DNA from: Pyxidicoccus trucidator
GTDB lineage: Bacteria; Myxococcota; Myxococcia; Myxococcales; Myxococcaceae
DNA length: 64,000 nt
Direction: 5' to 3'
Assembly (NCBI RefSeq): GCF_010894435.1
Contig: NZ_JAAIXZ010000001.1
Location: forward strand, 1,270,322-1,334,321
Made by a program: the position numbers and the translations under genes. Below the pieces are notes generated by a model. That model searched no databases and was not told where the DNA came from. It saw only the letters and a program-made list of their open reading frames with translations. Below are positions 19,983-27,410 of this stretch, one piece after another (position 1 is the stretch's first letter; the number at the start of each line of letters is the position of its first letter).

Positions 19983-21068
19983 TCAGGCGGCACGGTGCGC
20001 CAGGCGGGTGATGAGGGCGTCCAGCAAGTCCCTGACACCGTGGGGGTTGGGCAGCGACTGGAGGGAGCGGCGGGCGGCGCGCGAGGCCCGCTCCACCATG
20101 CGCTCACATGCGGCGCGGCCTCCGCACTGCTCCACCAACGCGCGAGCGCGGGCGAGGGCGGCCTCGTCCTTCTGCTCCACCGGCAGCGACCAGAGCGCCT
20201 CCAGCTCCTCACGAGCGGTGGCGTCGGCGCGCGCGTAGGCGGCCAGCACCGGGAAGGTGCGCTTGCCCTGGGTGAAGTCCCCGTCCGCGGCCTTGCCCGC
20301 CACGCACGAGTCCCCGAAGAGGCCAATGACGTCGTCGCGCAGCTGGTAGGCGAGGCCCACGTGACGGCCCACGCGCTCCAGCCCCTCCACCAGCGCCGGG
20401 CTGGCGCCGCCCAGCATGGCGCCACACACGAGCGGGGCACAGAAGCCGTAGCGCGCCGTCTTGAGGTAGGCCACGCGCAGCGTCTGGAAGAGCGTCACCT
20501 CGGACAGCGGCGCGCGCCCCAGGTCCAGGTCCAGGTACTGCCCGGCCGCCGTGTGGCGGCACACGCCCAGGTAGTACCGCACCACGTTCGGCACGCTGGG
20601 CAGGCCGGACGCGAGCATGGCCTCCAGCGCGCGGGCGAAGAGGTGGTCTCCCACCACGACGGCCAGGTCCTCTCCCACGCGCCCGGGCGACAGCAGGTGG
20701 TGCAGCGCCAGGCCTCCGCGCCGCAGCCGTGCCTGGTCCGCCACGTCGTCGTGGATGAGGAGGAAGGTGTGCAGCAATTCCAGCCCCGCGGCGAAGCGCC
20801 ACAGCCCCTCGGGCACCGCCGTGCTCCCTCTCGCCAGGCTGTAGCCCGCCATGACGAGCGCCGGCCGCAGCCGCTTGGCCGGTCGCAGGGTGAACGTGCG
20901 CGCCTTCTCCATGGCGCTCGCCCATCGGGGGTCCAGGTTCGCTTCGTCCGGCAGCTCGAAGAGCTCCGTCAGCGCGGCCTCCACTTCTGTCTGCACGACG
21001 TGCAGCCAGGCCTGCTCCAGGGGAGGCGCGCTGGCTGCTGGCCGGGCGTTGCGAAGCGAGAGTGCCAT
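19983..21068 (-). CDS. crtE: geranylgeranyl diphosphate synthase
   Basis: A 361-aa trans-isoprenyl diphosphate synthase. FLLIHDDVAD contains the first Asp-rich motif, QLRDDVIGLFGD the second, and GDFTQGKRTFPVL the downstream Gly-Lys-Arg region. It condenses FPP/DMAPP with IPP to give GGPP for CrtB. The start is the ATG at 21068, with GGAGGAAC at 21081-21074 ideally spaced. The longer ORF to 21170 would run through the promoter and operator. It is the first gene of the 12-gene carotenoid operon. Confidence 0.94.
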   Translation of the reverse strand: MALSLRNARPAASAPPLEQAWLHVVQTEVEAALTELFELPDEANLDPRWASAMEKARTFTLRPAKRLRPALVMAGYSLARGSTAVPEGLWRFAAGLELLHTFLLIHDDVADQARLRRGGLALHHLLSPGRVGEDLAVVVGDHLFARALEAMLASGLPSVPNVVRYYLGVCRHTAAGQYLDLDLGRAPLSEVTLFQTLRVAYLKTARYGFCAPLVCGAMLGGASPALVEGLERVGRHVGLAYQLRDDVIGLFGDSCVAGKAADGDFTQGKRTFPVLAAYARADATAREELEALWSLPVEQKDEAALARARALVEQCGGRAACERMVERASRAARRSLQSLPNPHGVRDLLDALITRLAHRAA

Positions 21069-21106
21069 GAGGCGTTCCTCCGAAAATCCTGAGCCCTTCA
21101 CACCTA

Positions 21107-21136
21107 GAGGTAGCGTTTGCGTCCAGAGCTTGTCAA
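21107..21136 (-). promoter_or_regulatory. carotenoid operon promoter (sigma-70 type)
   Basis: On the minus strand a perfect TTGACA (-35) at 21136-21131 is followed after 17-18 bp by a weak TACCTC (-10) around 21112-21107. The crtE ribosome-binding site is about 30 bp further on. A strong -35 with a poor -10 under repressor control matches the known carB promoter type. Confidence 0.7.
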
Positions 21137-21164
21137 GGGTATGTCTAAGGTTTGAAAGAACCTT
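21120..21164. promoter_or_regulatory. putative CarA/CarH operator
   Basis: Three half-sites of form nGTCnAGnGnnTG start at 21120, 21131 and 21142, exactly 11 bp apart and head-to-tail, and overlap the -35 box. The upstream end also carries the perfect inverted repeat AAGGTT-N6-AACCTT at 21147-21164. CarH tetramers are known to contact 11-bp head-to-tail segments, and the M. xanthus CarA operator has an upstream palindrome plus a second site over -35. Site identity here is inferred. Confidence 0.65.
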
Positions 21165-21182
21165 GTACACGGGGGTTCCCTC

Positions 21183-21770
21183 ATGAAGAAGTGGATCACA
21201 GGAGCATTGGCGGCGTGGCTGGCGGCAGGGAGCGCGTACGGAGAGGCCCCACCGTCCGCTCCGGTGGATGCGACGTTACGCACGTCCGCTGGAGAGGAGG
21301 TGCGGCTTTCCCGCTGGCGCGGAAAACCGGTCATCCTGTTCTATGAAGACAAGGACTCCACGACACTCAACTCGTCCTTGAAGGAGACCTTGTTCGCCCG
21401 GGGCAAGGAGCGGGGGCTGCTGGACTCCGCCTCGGTGGTGGCGGTGGCGAATCTCCAGAAGTTCGACTTCTTTCCGGCCCGGCAGATTGCCCTCTCCTAT
21501 GTGCGGGACGAGGAGAAGAAGGTGGGCGTGCCCATCCTCGTAGACCTGGATGGGACGCTGGGCAGCGCGCCGTGGCAGTTGCCGACGAAGACGTCCAACG
21601 TGCTGCTGCTGGACGCTGCGGGGGCGCTCGTCTTCCGGCACTCGGGGAAGATGAAGCCGGAGGAGGAGGTGGCGTTCTTCGCCGCGCTGAGCCAGCTCGT
21701 CGGCGTGGACCTGAGCACGCCCGCCGAGCCGGCCAAGGCCCCTGCTTCGGCCTCGGGGAAGCTCCCATGA
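21183..21770 (+). CDS. secreted thioredoxin-fold protein lacking the CXXC motif
   Basis: A 195-aa protein with a signal peptide (about residues 1-20, ending AYG-EAPP). The fold resembles TlpA/YtfJ-type periplasmic thioredoxins: LSRWRGKPVILFYEDKDS at the usual active-site position, then VGVPILVDLDGTLG and a C-terminal VLLLDAAG strand. The catalytic CXXC is absent, so it is not expected to be an oxidoreductase. The C-terminus is an Ala/Pro/Ser-rich tail. It is divergent from crtE across 114 bp, so its promoter must share space with the Car operator. Its stop overlaps the next gene by ATGA. Confidence 0.75.
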   Translation: MKKWITGALAAWLAAGSAYGEAPPSAPVDATLRTSAGEEVRLSRWRGKPVILFYEDKDSTTLNSSLKETLFARGKERGLLDSASVVAVANLQKFDFFPARQIALSYVRDEEKKVGVPILVDLDGTLGSAPWQLPTKTSNVLLLDAAGALVFRHSGKMKPEEEVAFFAALSQLVGVDLSTPAEPAKAPASASGKLP

Positions 21771-22672
21771 AGGTCGCCGTCACCGGGGGGACGGGGTTCC
21801 TGGGCGCGGGCCTTGTTCAACGTTTGTTGGGCCGGGGGCATGACGTGCACATGCTCGCCCGTAACGTTGAACGGACCCTGAGCAAGCTGCCGGAGGGGGT
21901 GACGGGCGCGCACTTCGACGCCGCCACACCGCTGGCCCCGGAGGCGCTGGAAGGCGTGGAGGCCGTCGTGCACCTGGCCGGAGAGCCGGTGGCGCAGCGG
22001 TGGTCGAAGGAGGCGAAGCACCGCATCCAGGACAGCCGGGTGCAGGGCACGCGGGCGCTGGTGGAGGCGATGAAGAGCGCGGGCACGGTGAAGCGCTTCG
22101 TGTCGGCGTCGGCCATCGGCTACTACGGGGGCACGCGCGGGGCGGAGCCGCTGACGGAGGAGAGCTCGCCCGGGGACGACTTCCTGTCGCAGGTGTGCCG
22201 GGGCTGGGAGGCGGAGGCGCTGAGGGCGCGCGAGGCGGGCATCCGCACGGCGGTGGTGCGCATGGGCGTGGTGCTGCACCCGGAGGGCGGCGCGCTGCAC
22301 AAGATGCTGCCCCCGTTCCGCATGGGCGCGGGCGGCCCGGTGGGCAGCGGCAAGCAGTACGTGAGCTGGGTGCACCGCGAGGACGCGCTGGAGCTGCTCG
22401 TCTTCGTGCTGGAGCACCCGACGCTGGAGGGTCCGGTGAATGCCACGGCGCCGGAGCCGGTGACGAACGAGGCCTTCGCGCACGCGCTGGGACACGCGCT
22501 GGGTCGGCCGTCGGTGATGCACGTGCCGGCGTTCGTGCTCAAGGCGGCCATGGGGGAGATGGCGAAGGTGGCGCTGGAGGGCCAGCGCGTGCTGCCGAAG
22601 CGGGCGCAGGAGGCCGGCTTCACGTTCCGTCACCCCGGGTTGGAGGCGGCGCTGAAGGACTTGCTGGCATAG
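21767..22672 (+). CDS. TIGR01777-family NAD-dependent epimerase
   Basis: A 301-aa short-chain dehydrogenase-like protein of the YfcH/SulA type. The start VAVTGGTGFLGAGLVQRLL is the Rossmann GxxGxxG motif. VVHLAGEPV and RWSKEAKHRIQDSRV are family signatures, SAIGYYG contains the YxxxK-region tyrosine equivalent, and SWVHREDAL lies in the substrate half. The substrate is unknown for this family; plant and bacterial members have been linked to cell-division phenotypes and sugar-nucleotide-like ligands. ATGA overlap with the thioredoxin-fold gene suggests co-translation. Confidence 0.88.
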   Translation: MKVAVTGGTGFLGAGLVQRLLGRGHDVHMLARNVERTLSKLPEGVTGAHFDAATPLAPEALEGVEAVVHLAGEPVAQRWSKEAKHRIQDSRVQGTRALVEAMKSAGTVKRFVSASAIGYYGGTRGAEPLTEESSPGDDFLSQVCRGWEAEALRAREAGIRTAVVRMGVVLHPEGGALHKMLPPFRMGAGGPVGSGKQYVSWVHREDALELLVFVLEHPTLEGPVNATAPEPVTNEAFAHALGHALGRPSVMHVPAFVLKAAMGEMAKVALEGQRVLPKRAQEAGFTFRHPGLEAALKDLLA

Positions 22673-22682
22673 GGTGCGCCGC

Positions 22683-23744
22683 ATGGACGCGAAGACGCTG
22701 GAGGCGCGGGCCCGAGCGGAAGGGACACCTGTCATCGACGGAGACACCGCCACCTTCGTGTGGCGCGGCCGGGGGCCGGTGTCGCTGCATGGAGACTTCC
22801 AGGACTGGCGCGGCGAGCCGCTGCCGATGGAGCGTGTGGGCCCCAAGCTCTGGGCGCGCTCGGTGAAGCTGCCCCGGGACGCGTATGTGGAGTACGCACT
22901 GTTCGACGCGCGCGGCAACAAGCTGAAGGACGCCTTCAACCCGCGCGTGTCCGACAACGGCTTCGGCGACTTCAACCACTGCTTCTACATGCCCGAGGGC
23001 GCCCCTCCCGAGGTCCTCTCGCGCCCGCGCGGAGCGCCCCGGGGCCGCGTCACCCGGCACTCGCTGGAGACGGCGGACATGGCCGTGGGCGGCAAGCGCA
23101 CCGTGCACCTGTACGCGCCGCCCACGACAGAGCCGGTGCCGCTGATGGTGGTGTTCGACGGGGACGACTACCTGCGCCGCGTGAAGCTGCCGGAGGTGGT
23201 GGAGTCGCTGATGGCGCGCGGGCTGATGCGCCCGGTGGCGCTGGCGCTGGTGGCCCACGGCGGCGAGGCCCGCAGCGTCGAGTACACGTGCAGCGAGTAC
23301 ACGGTGGACCTGCTCCTGCGGCGCGTGCTGCCGCTGGCGCGCGAGCACCTGTCACTGGTGGACGAGCGGAAGGAGCCCGGCGCGCACGCGGTGCTGGGCT
23401 CGTCCTTCGGCGGATTGATGGCGCTCTTCACGGGACTGCGAGCGCCGGAGGTGTTCGGCCGGGTGCTTTCCCAGTCCGGTGCGTTTTCCGTGGATGAGCG
23501 GGATTTCGTTGTCTTCGACCTGGCGCGGCAGACGCCCCGCCACCGGCTGGACGTGTGGCTGGACTGCGGCCGCTTCGAGGTGCTGCTGGAGGGCAACCAG
23601 CGCATGGCGCCGCTGCTCACTGCGTCCGGCCACCGGGTGGAGTATCGGGAGTACAACGGCGGCCACAACTACCCGGCGTGGCGGGACGACCTCTGGCACG
23701 GGTTGCAGTGGCTGTTCCCGGTGTCGGCCGCCAAACGCCGGTAA
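22683..23744 (+). CDS. enterochelin-esterase-like hydrolase with N-terminal E-set domain
   Basis: Alpha/beta hydrolase of the esterase D/Fes family, about 353 aa. An immunoglobulin-like early-set domain occupies residues about 15-100 (VSLHGDFQDWRGEPLP, YVEYALFD). The catalytic part has the nucleophile elbow LGSSFGGLMA, with Asp around LDVWLDCGRFE and the final His in NGGHNYPAWR, completing a triad. No signal peptide is seen, so it is probably cytoplasmic. The start is ATG 22683 (the GTG at 22674 is possible). The same architecture recurs in the lipoprotein at 49922-51340. Confidence 0.85.
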   Translation: MDAKTLEARARAEGTPVIDGDTATFVWRGRGPVSLHGDFQDWRGEPLPMERVGPKLWARSVKLPRDAYVEYALFDARGNKLKDAFNPRVSDNGFGDFNHCFYMPEGAPPEVLSRPRGAPRGRVTRHSLETADMAVGGKRTVHLYAPPTTEPVPLMVVFDGDDYLRRVKLPEVVESLMARGLMRPVALALVAHGGEARSVEYTCSEYTVDLLLRRVLPLAREHLSLVDERKEPGAHAVLGSSFGGLMALFTGLRAPEVFGRVLSQSGAFSVDERDFVVFDLARQTPRHRLDVWLDCGRFEVLLEGNQRMAPLLTASGHRVEYREYNGGHNYPAWRDDLWHGLQWLFPVSAAKRR

Positions 23745-23910
23745 GTATTGCGGTTTGGAAGTGTCAGGTGGTGGTGGTCTGGAGGTGCCAGGAAGGGCGG
23801 GCGACCCCACCCTCCTGGAGGGACGCAACTGGGGCCGGCTTGCGTCCGATAACCCACATGGGAAGTCCCGGAGCCCTGTCCGCGCCGGGAACCCACCCCT
23901 GGAGTACCCC

Positions 23911-24537
23911 ATGTCGCGCATTGATGGTGGCAACCGCTCGTCCTCCCCCAAGGGCCCGGTGCCGGAGCGTTCCGGTGCGGAGCGGCCGGACTCCGGCCCT
24001 ACCGCCAGGGGTGCGCAGCCGAGCGCGGGGACGAAGGACCTCCAGAACCACCGCGCGGTGCAGCCCTTCAACGGGCACAGTGACTTCGAGCCCGCGCGCC
24101 GTCCGACGCCGCGCGCCACGCCCGCCGTGAATGCGCCGAATGTCGCGGCGCAGCCTCCCGCCCAGGACGTCGCTGGGGCGGATGCGGAGCTGGAGCTGCT
24201 GTCCGAGTTCCCCGACCAGGCGGACGCGCAGGGCGGCCTCGCCTCCGCCATGCTCCACGCGCACTCGGACGAGCCCGCCTCGCAGGCCCGCATCGTCGAA
24301 CGCCTGAAGCAGGACGGCCGGCTGGAGGCCCTCTTCGGCGAGGTCTTCCGCGAGGGGAATCCGTACGTCGAGCAGCCGCACCGCAATGCCGTCGTCCGTG
24401 CGCTCGACACCGCGCTGGCGCGAGGCACGGTGACGAGTGACGAGCTGCGGGCCTTTGCTCGTGGCGCCTACGCGCAGGAGTGGCGGCAGATCGGCTCCGA
24501 GCTGTCGTCGCCTTCGGCGGCTCCGAAGAAGCCGTAG
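23911..24537 (+). CDS. hypothetical protein with disordered N-terminus
   Basis: A 208-aa protein; GGAG at 23901 supports the ATG at 23911. The first about 85 residues are Pro/Ser/Arg-rich and probably disordered. Residues about 90-190 form a helical domain rich in Glu, Ala and Leu (ELELLSEFPDQADAQGGLAS, RIVERLKQDGRLEALFGEVF). I do not recognise a family. A longer ORF entering from 23479 is a shadow of the preceding esterase. It is the last ordinary chromosomal gene before the accessory island. Confidence 0.7.
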   Translation: MSRIDGGNRSSSPKGPVPERSGAERPDSGPTARGAQPSAGTKDLQNHRAVQPFNGHSDFEPARRPTPRATPAVNAPNVAAQPPAQDVAGADAELELLSEFPDQADAQGGLASAMLHAHSDEPASQARIVERLKQDGRLEALFGEVFREGNPYVEQPHRNAVVRALDTALARGTVTSDELRAFARGAYAQEWRQIGSELSSPSAAPKKP

Positions 24538-24875
24538 CGCGTCCCTCCGATTGCCGGTCGTCCTCCGGTGAGCGGTGGCTCACCGACCGCGGCCCCGTGC
24601 GAGCGGCTCCCTTTCATCTCCTGGTATCCTGTCCCTCCATGCACGCTCCGCGCAGACGCAGCTCAGGTGTGGGCAGGAGGACCTCGACGTCCGGGCGTCC
24701 CGTCGTGCTGCGCTGCACGCACGGCCCGCGGCATGCGCGGCTCCGGCCTCCGCCTCCGAGCAGAAGCCGTGGGCGGACGCGGCCGGCACGTCGGTCGATG
24801 TGAAGACGCGGCGTGCCCGTCCCCTGGTCGACGGATTGTGGATTCGTGGCGAGCGCGCCCGGCAGAGCACCCGTG
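24538..24875. other. no supported gene
   Basis: A stretch of 338 bp after the hypothetical gene. Short ORFs exist in several frames on both strands, but none has a recognisable domain or convincing start. It leads directly into the duplicated fragment beginning about 24876 and is probably decayed accessory DNA. Confidence 0.5.
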
Positions 24876-25148
24876 CCTCGCCCCAGGTCACAACCTGGCC
24901 ATCACGTCTGATCAGGCGCCGAGGCGCCCGGCCAGAGCACCCCGCACCGACTGGGCGATGACGCGCGCGTCGGCGGAGAGCTCCTCGGGCAGCCAGTAGT
25001 AGAGCACCTTGCCCTCGGTCTCCACGCTCGCACGCAGGAAGGTGAGGCCACCCGTCTCCGCGCGCTCGGGGCTCTTGGGCAGGCAGCGCCGGCACAGGCA
25101 CGGCAGCTTCGGGTGCGCCTCGTGCGAGGTCAGGTTGGTGGGCCCTCC

Positions 25149-26028
25149 GTAAGTATTCGCCGTGCCCCGTGGTGAGGGGCACCGCGCAACGGGCCTCAGC
25201 CGGGCAGCTCTGTTCCTCTTGGAGTGGGGACAGCGCGCTCAGACCTCCACCGTGTTGCCCGTCTGGCGTACTCCACCGGCTCGGCAGGCCGCTCCCTCTC
25301 ATTTCTCAGACAGGGCACGGCGATCAGTTACGGCCTGCTAGGCCTGCGGAGCCCTCGCGTTTCGGACCGGTGAAACTGGGCCTGTGGAGAGATCGCCAAG
25401 TCGGGTAGGTGAAGCTGGGTCGTCAGAATTCCGCCGCGGCATCCCCTGATGCCTCACCGCTTGTAATGATTTGGACGGCGGCGATCAGCTCTGCAAGACG
25501 GCGAGGCGTGCGGTTCGCCTTGCCGTCATGCATGCCAATAGCAATGGCGACATGAACCGCAGTCCCGTCGTCCTTCGGGATTGTCGGAACTGCCTCCTTG
25601 CCGCTAAGTGCGGCGGTATAGGCAATGGTGTATCGCCAGTAAATGTCTGCGTTGTTAGACGGGGGCATAGACATCCTCGTGGTGCGTAGGAGTGAAAGAA
25701 CGACCGCAGCGGGCCGTCCACGCTTTACGTTCCATCTAACGGCAGGCTCCGTCAATGGTCATGACAGAATGTCGCCGTGCATCCGGGGAGCATCAATCAC
25801 GCGCCCAACTCGGGCAGCGCGCGGCGCAATCCTCGCCGCGCCCAACTCGGCCCGGGGGCGCGCGCGTCGGCCAGCTCCCGCTCGGTCCGGGGCGCTCCAA
25901 GACAGCAACCGGGGTCGTCGCGTCCAACTGTGAGAGTTCACCGCCCCCCCGTCAAGAGTTCGCCGAACCCCATCCGGCACCGCGTGGAGCCAGCCTGCTC
26001 GCCAAGACGGGGGACGGCGAACAGATAC
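25149..26028. mobile_element. IS66-like non-autonomous element with 8-bp target duplication
   Basis: The element is flanked by GGCCCTCC at 25141-25148 and 26029-26036, an exact 8-bp direct repeat. Its ends are inverted repeats matching at 18 of the first 22 positions: left starts GTAAGTATTCGCCGTGCCCC, right (reverse complement) starts GTATCTGTTCGCCGTCCCCC. Removing it with one repeat restores continuity with the paralogous sequence at 29136-29431, which acts as an empty site. GTA(A) termini and 8-bp duplications are typical of the IS66 family. I find no transposase inside; the only plausible gene is the small ORF at 25423-25668, so it must depend on a transposase in trans. Confidence 0.85.
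25423..25668 (-). CDS. small passenger ORF inside the IS-like element
   Basis: A possible 81-aa protein; ATG at 25668 with GAGG 6 bp upstream. The region is clearly less GC-rich than its surroundings, and codon choice differs from neighbouring genes. The sequence (start MPPSNNADIYWRYTIAYTAA, then a helical C-terminus) matches no family I know; it is not a recognisable IS66 TnpA or TnpB. It could be a cargo gene or a chance ORF. An upstream extension to 25755 is less likely because no ribosome-binding site precedes it. Confidence 0.45.
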   Translation of the reverse strand: MPPSNNADIYWRYTIAYTAALSGKEAVPTIPKDDGTAVHVAIAIGMHDGKANRTPRRLAELIAAVQIITSGEASGDAAAEF

Positions 26029-26059
26029 GGCCCTCCTCCGCTGTCCTCGCCGCCCGCCG

Positions 26060-26197
26060 AATGACGACGAAGCTCTACCAGCGCGTGGAAGGCGAGGAGG
26101 TTAACCTCACCTTCATGTCCTGGCCCGGCTATGCGAGGGCTTCAGGGTGGACGTGGTTCGCTTGCTCAAGTCACTCAAGCACCGCCAGGACGACTAG
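26060..26197 (+). pseudogene. frameshifted short gene remnant
   Basis: ATG at 26060 opens a frame reading MTTKLYQRVEGEEVNLTFMS and on to about WPGYA. It then needs a one-frame shift to continue as GFRVDVVRLLKSLKHRQDD before TAG at 26195-26197. The second half is a plausible basic, helical C-terminus. It is probably the decayed end of a mobile-element or accessory gene. Identity unknown. Confidence 0.4.
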
Positions 26198-26226
26198 ACT
26201 CCAAAAGAAATCCGGCTCTGTAACTA

Positions 26227-26272
26227 CGCGCCCTTTGCCTGCCACGGAGGTCATGACGTGACAAAGGGCGCG
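26227..26272. terminator. hairpin downstream of the XRE-ImmA gene
   Basis: CGCGCCCTTTG (26227-26237) and CAAAGGGCGCG (26262-26272) form a perfect 11-bp inverted repeat with a 24-nt loop. It lies 22 bp past the stop of the minus-strand gene at 26295, so it probably terminates that operon. Confidence 0.55.
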
Positions 26273-26294
26273 CACAGTCAGCGCGAGCCCTAGG

Positions 26295-27380
26295 CTATGA
26301 GACGACCCGGAGTCGTCGCTGCTGTCCCAGGTAGATTTCACGCAATTCACTGGCCGACAGCTTCAGCACATCGCTGAGTTGCTCTTCTGAGTAACCCAGT
26401 TCGTCCAGGAAGAACTGGGTCATCTCCGTAATCAGCGAGGGTGCTTCCTTCTCGAACAACTGTGGCTCTGCCGTCTTGAAGCCCCGTTTTGCCAGTTCGA
26501 TGTAGAGGGAGCGTGCCCGCTCTGGAGAAATGACCTCAAGGTCTGCTGCGCGGCGCACCAGCGCTGCCATGGAGACCTTCCAGTACCTCTTGAGGGAATA
26601 GAGCTTCTCCAGGTTCAACCTTTGAAGGTCGTCGGCAATCTCCTCTGCTGGCATCAGAAACTCGGAGGCAAAGCGGTCCGCTTCCTCCTCGCAGAGCGAT
26701 AGCTCTGGCGGCAGCGGTAGATGGTGGTGGAAGACCAAGTGTCCGACTTCATGCGCGACCGTGTAGCGGTGGCGGTCGGGTGGCATCTCTGCGTTAAGGT
26801 AGATGACCGGCGGAAGGAGCTCTTCTGGGTTGAAGTCGCTCATCCCGCACATCTTCGGCGTCCCGAAATGAGACAGGCACACCACGACGCCCACATCCTC
26901 GACAAGCTCGGTGAGATTCTCCACAGGCCCCGGGGGCACCTGCCATCGCATCCGGAGCTCTTGCGCGACCTCCTCGGGCGAGGGAGTCGGTTCCTGTGTC
27001 GGTCCCTCCCGACGGACTTTGATTGCCGGCAACCTGGTCTCTGGGACGTCAACTGACTGAAGCAACCGCATCAACTCTGCGTGCCGAATGGCCAAGCGCG
27101 CTTGGATGGAGCGCAGAGTGACGGGGCTCAGGGTCTTCTGCTTCCGAAAAGTAAGTACTGGAAGCGCCCGGTACGGCGGAGGCATGGCGAAGAAGGAGCG
27201 CGGATAGCGCAGCGCCTCCGTCACCTTGCGCACGAAGTCCTCACCGGGCTTCATGACGCCGTTCTCCACTTGGGAAACAGCTCCCTGGGAGACGTCCATC
27301 AGCCGAGCAAGAGCCGACTGACTCAGTCCACGCTCCTCGCGCGCGAGTTGAAGTGCCTTGGGGCTGAACTCGACAGCCAT
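26295..27380 (-). CDS. XRE-family regulator fused to ImmA/IrrE metallopeptidase
   Basis: A 361-aa protein. N-terminal Cro/C1 helix-turn-helix (residues about 8-60; GLSQSALARLMDVSQGAVSQ). The middle and C-terminal part is an ImmA/IrrE zinc peptidase with HEVGHLVFHH near residue 215 and the third ligand in EEEADRFASEFLMP. Such proteins cleave a partner repressor or antitoxin on stress, as ImmA does in ICEBs1 and IrrE/PprI in Deinococcus. ATG 27380 follows GGAGAGGG. The gene is 30 bp downstream of, and co-directional with, the unknown gene at 27411-28016, which is the natural candidate partner. Base composition is clearly less GC-rich than the core genes. Confidence 0.9.
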   Translation of the reverse strand: MAVEFSPKALQLAREERGLSQSALARLMDVSQGAVSQVENGVMKPGEDFVRKVTEALRYPRSFFAMPPPYRALPVLTFRKQKTLSPVTLRSIQARLAIRHAELMRLLQSVDVPETRLPAIKVRREGPTQEPTPSPEEVAQELRMRWQVPPGPVENLTELVEDVGVVVCLSHFGTPKMCGMSDFNPEELLPPVIYLNAEMPPDRHRYTVAHEVGHLVFHHHLPLPPELSLCEEEADRFASEFLMPAEEIADDLQRLNLEKLYSLKRYWKVSMAALVRRAADLEVISPERARSLYIELAKRGFKTAEPQLFEKEAPSLITEMTQFFLDELGYSEEQLSDVLKLSASELREIYLGQQRRLRVVS

Positions 27381-27410
27381 AAATAACCCTCTCCTTACCC
27401 TCCCTGGTGA

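Larger units (their letters stand above)
24876..26059 (-). pseudogene. interrupted partial copy of the gene at 29172-29819
   Basis: Bases 24876-25148 and 26037-26059 together align end to end with 29136-29431, 296 bp with scattered substitutions. They cover the C-terminal third of the 215-aa gene (its stop is at 29172) plus about 36 bp of downstream flank. The copy lacks the 5' part of the gene and is split by an 880-bp insertion (25149-26028). It is therefore a dead fragment. Its intact counterpart lies in direct orientation 4260 bp away. Confidence 0.9.
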
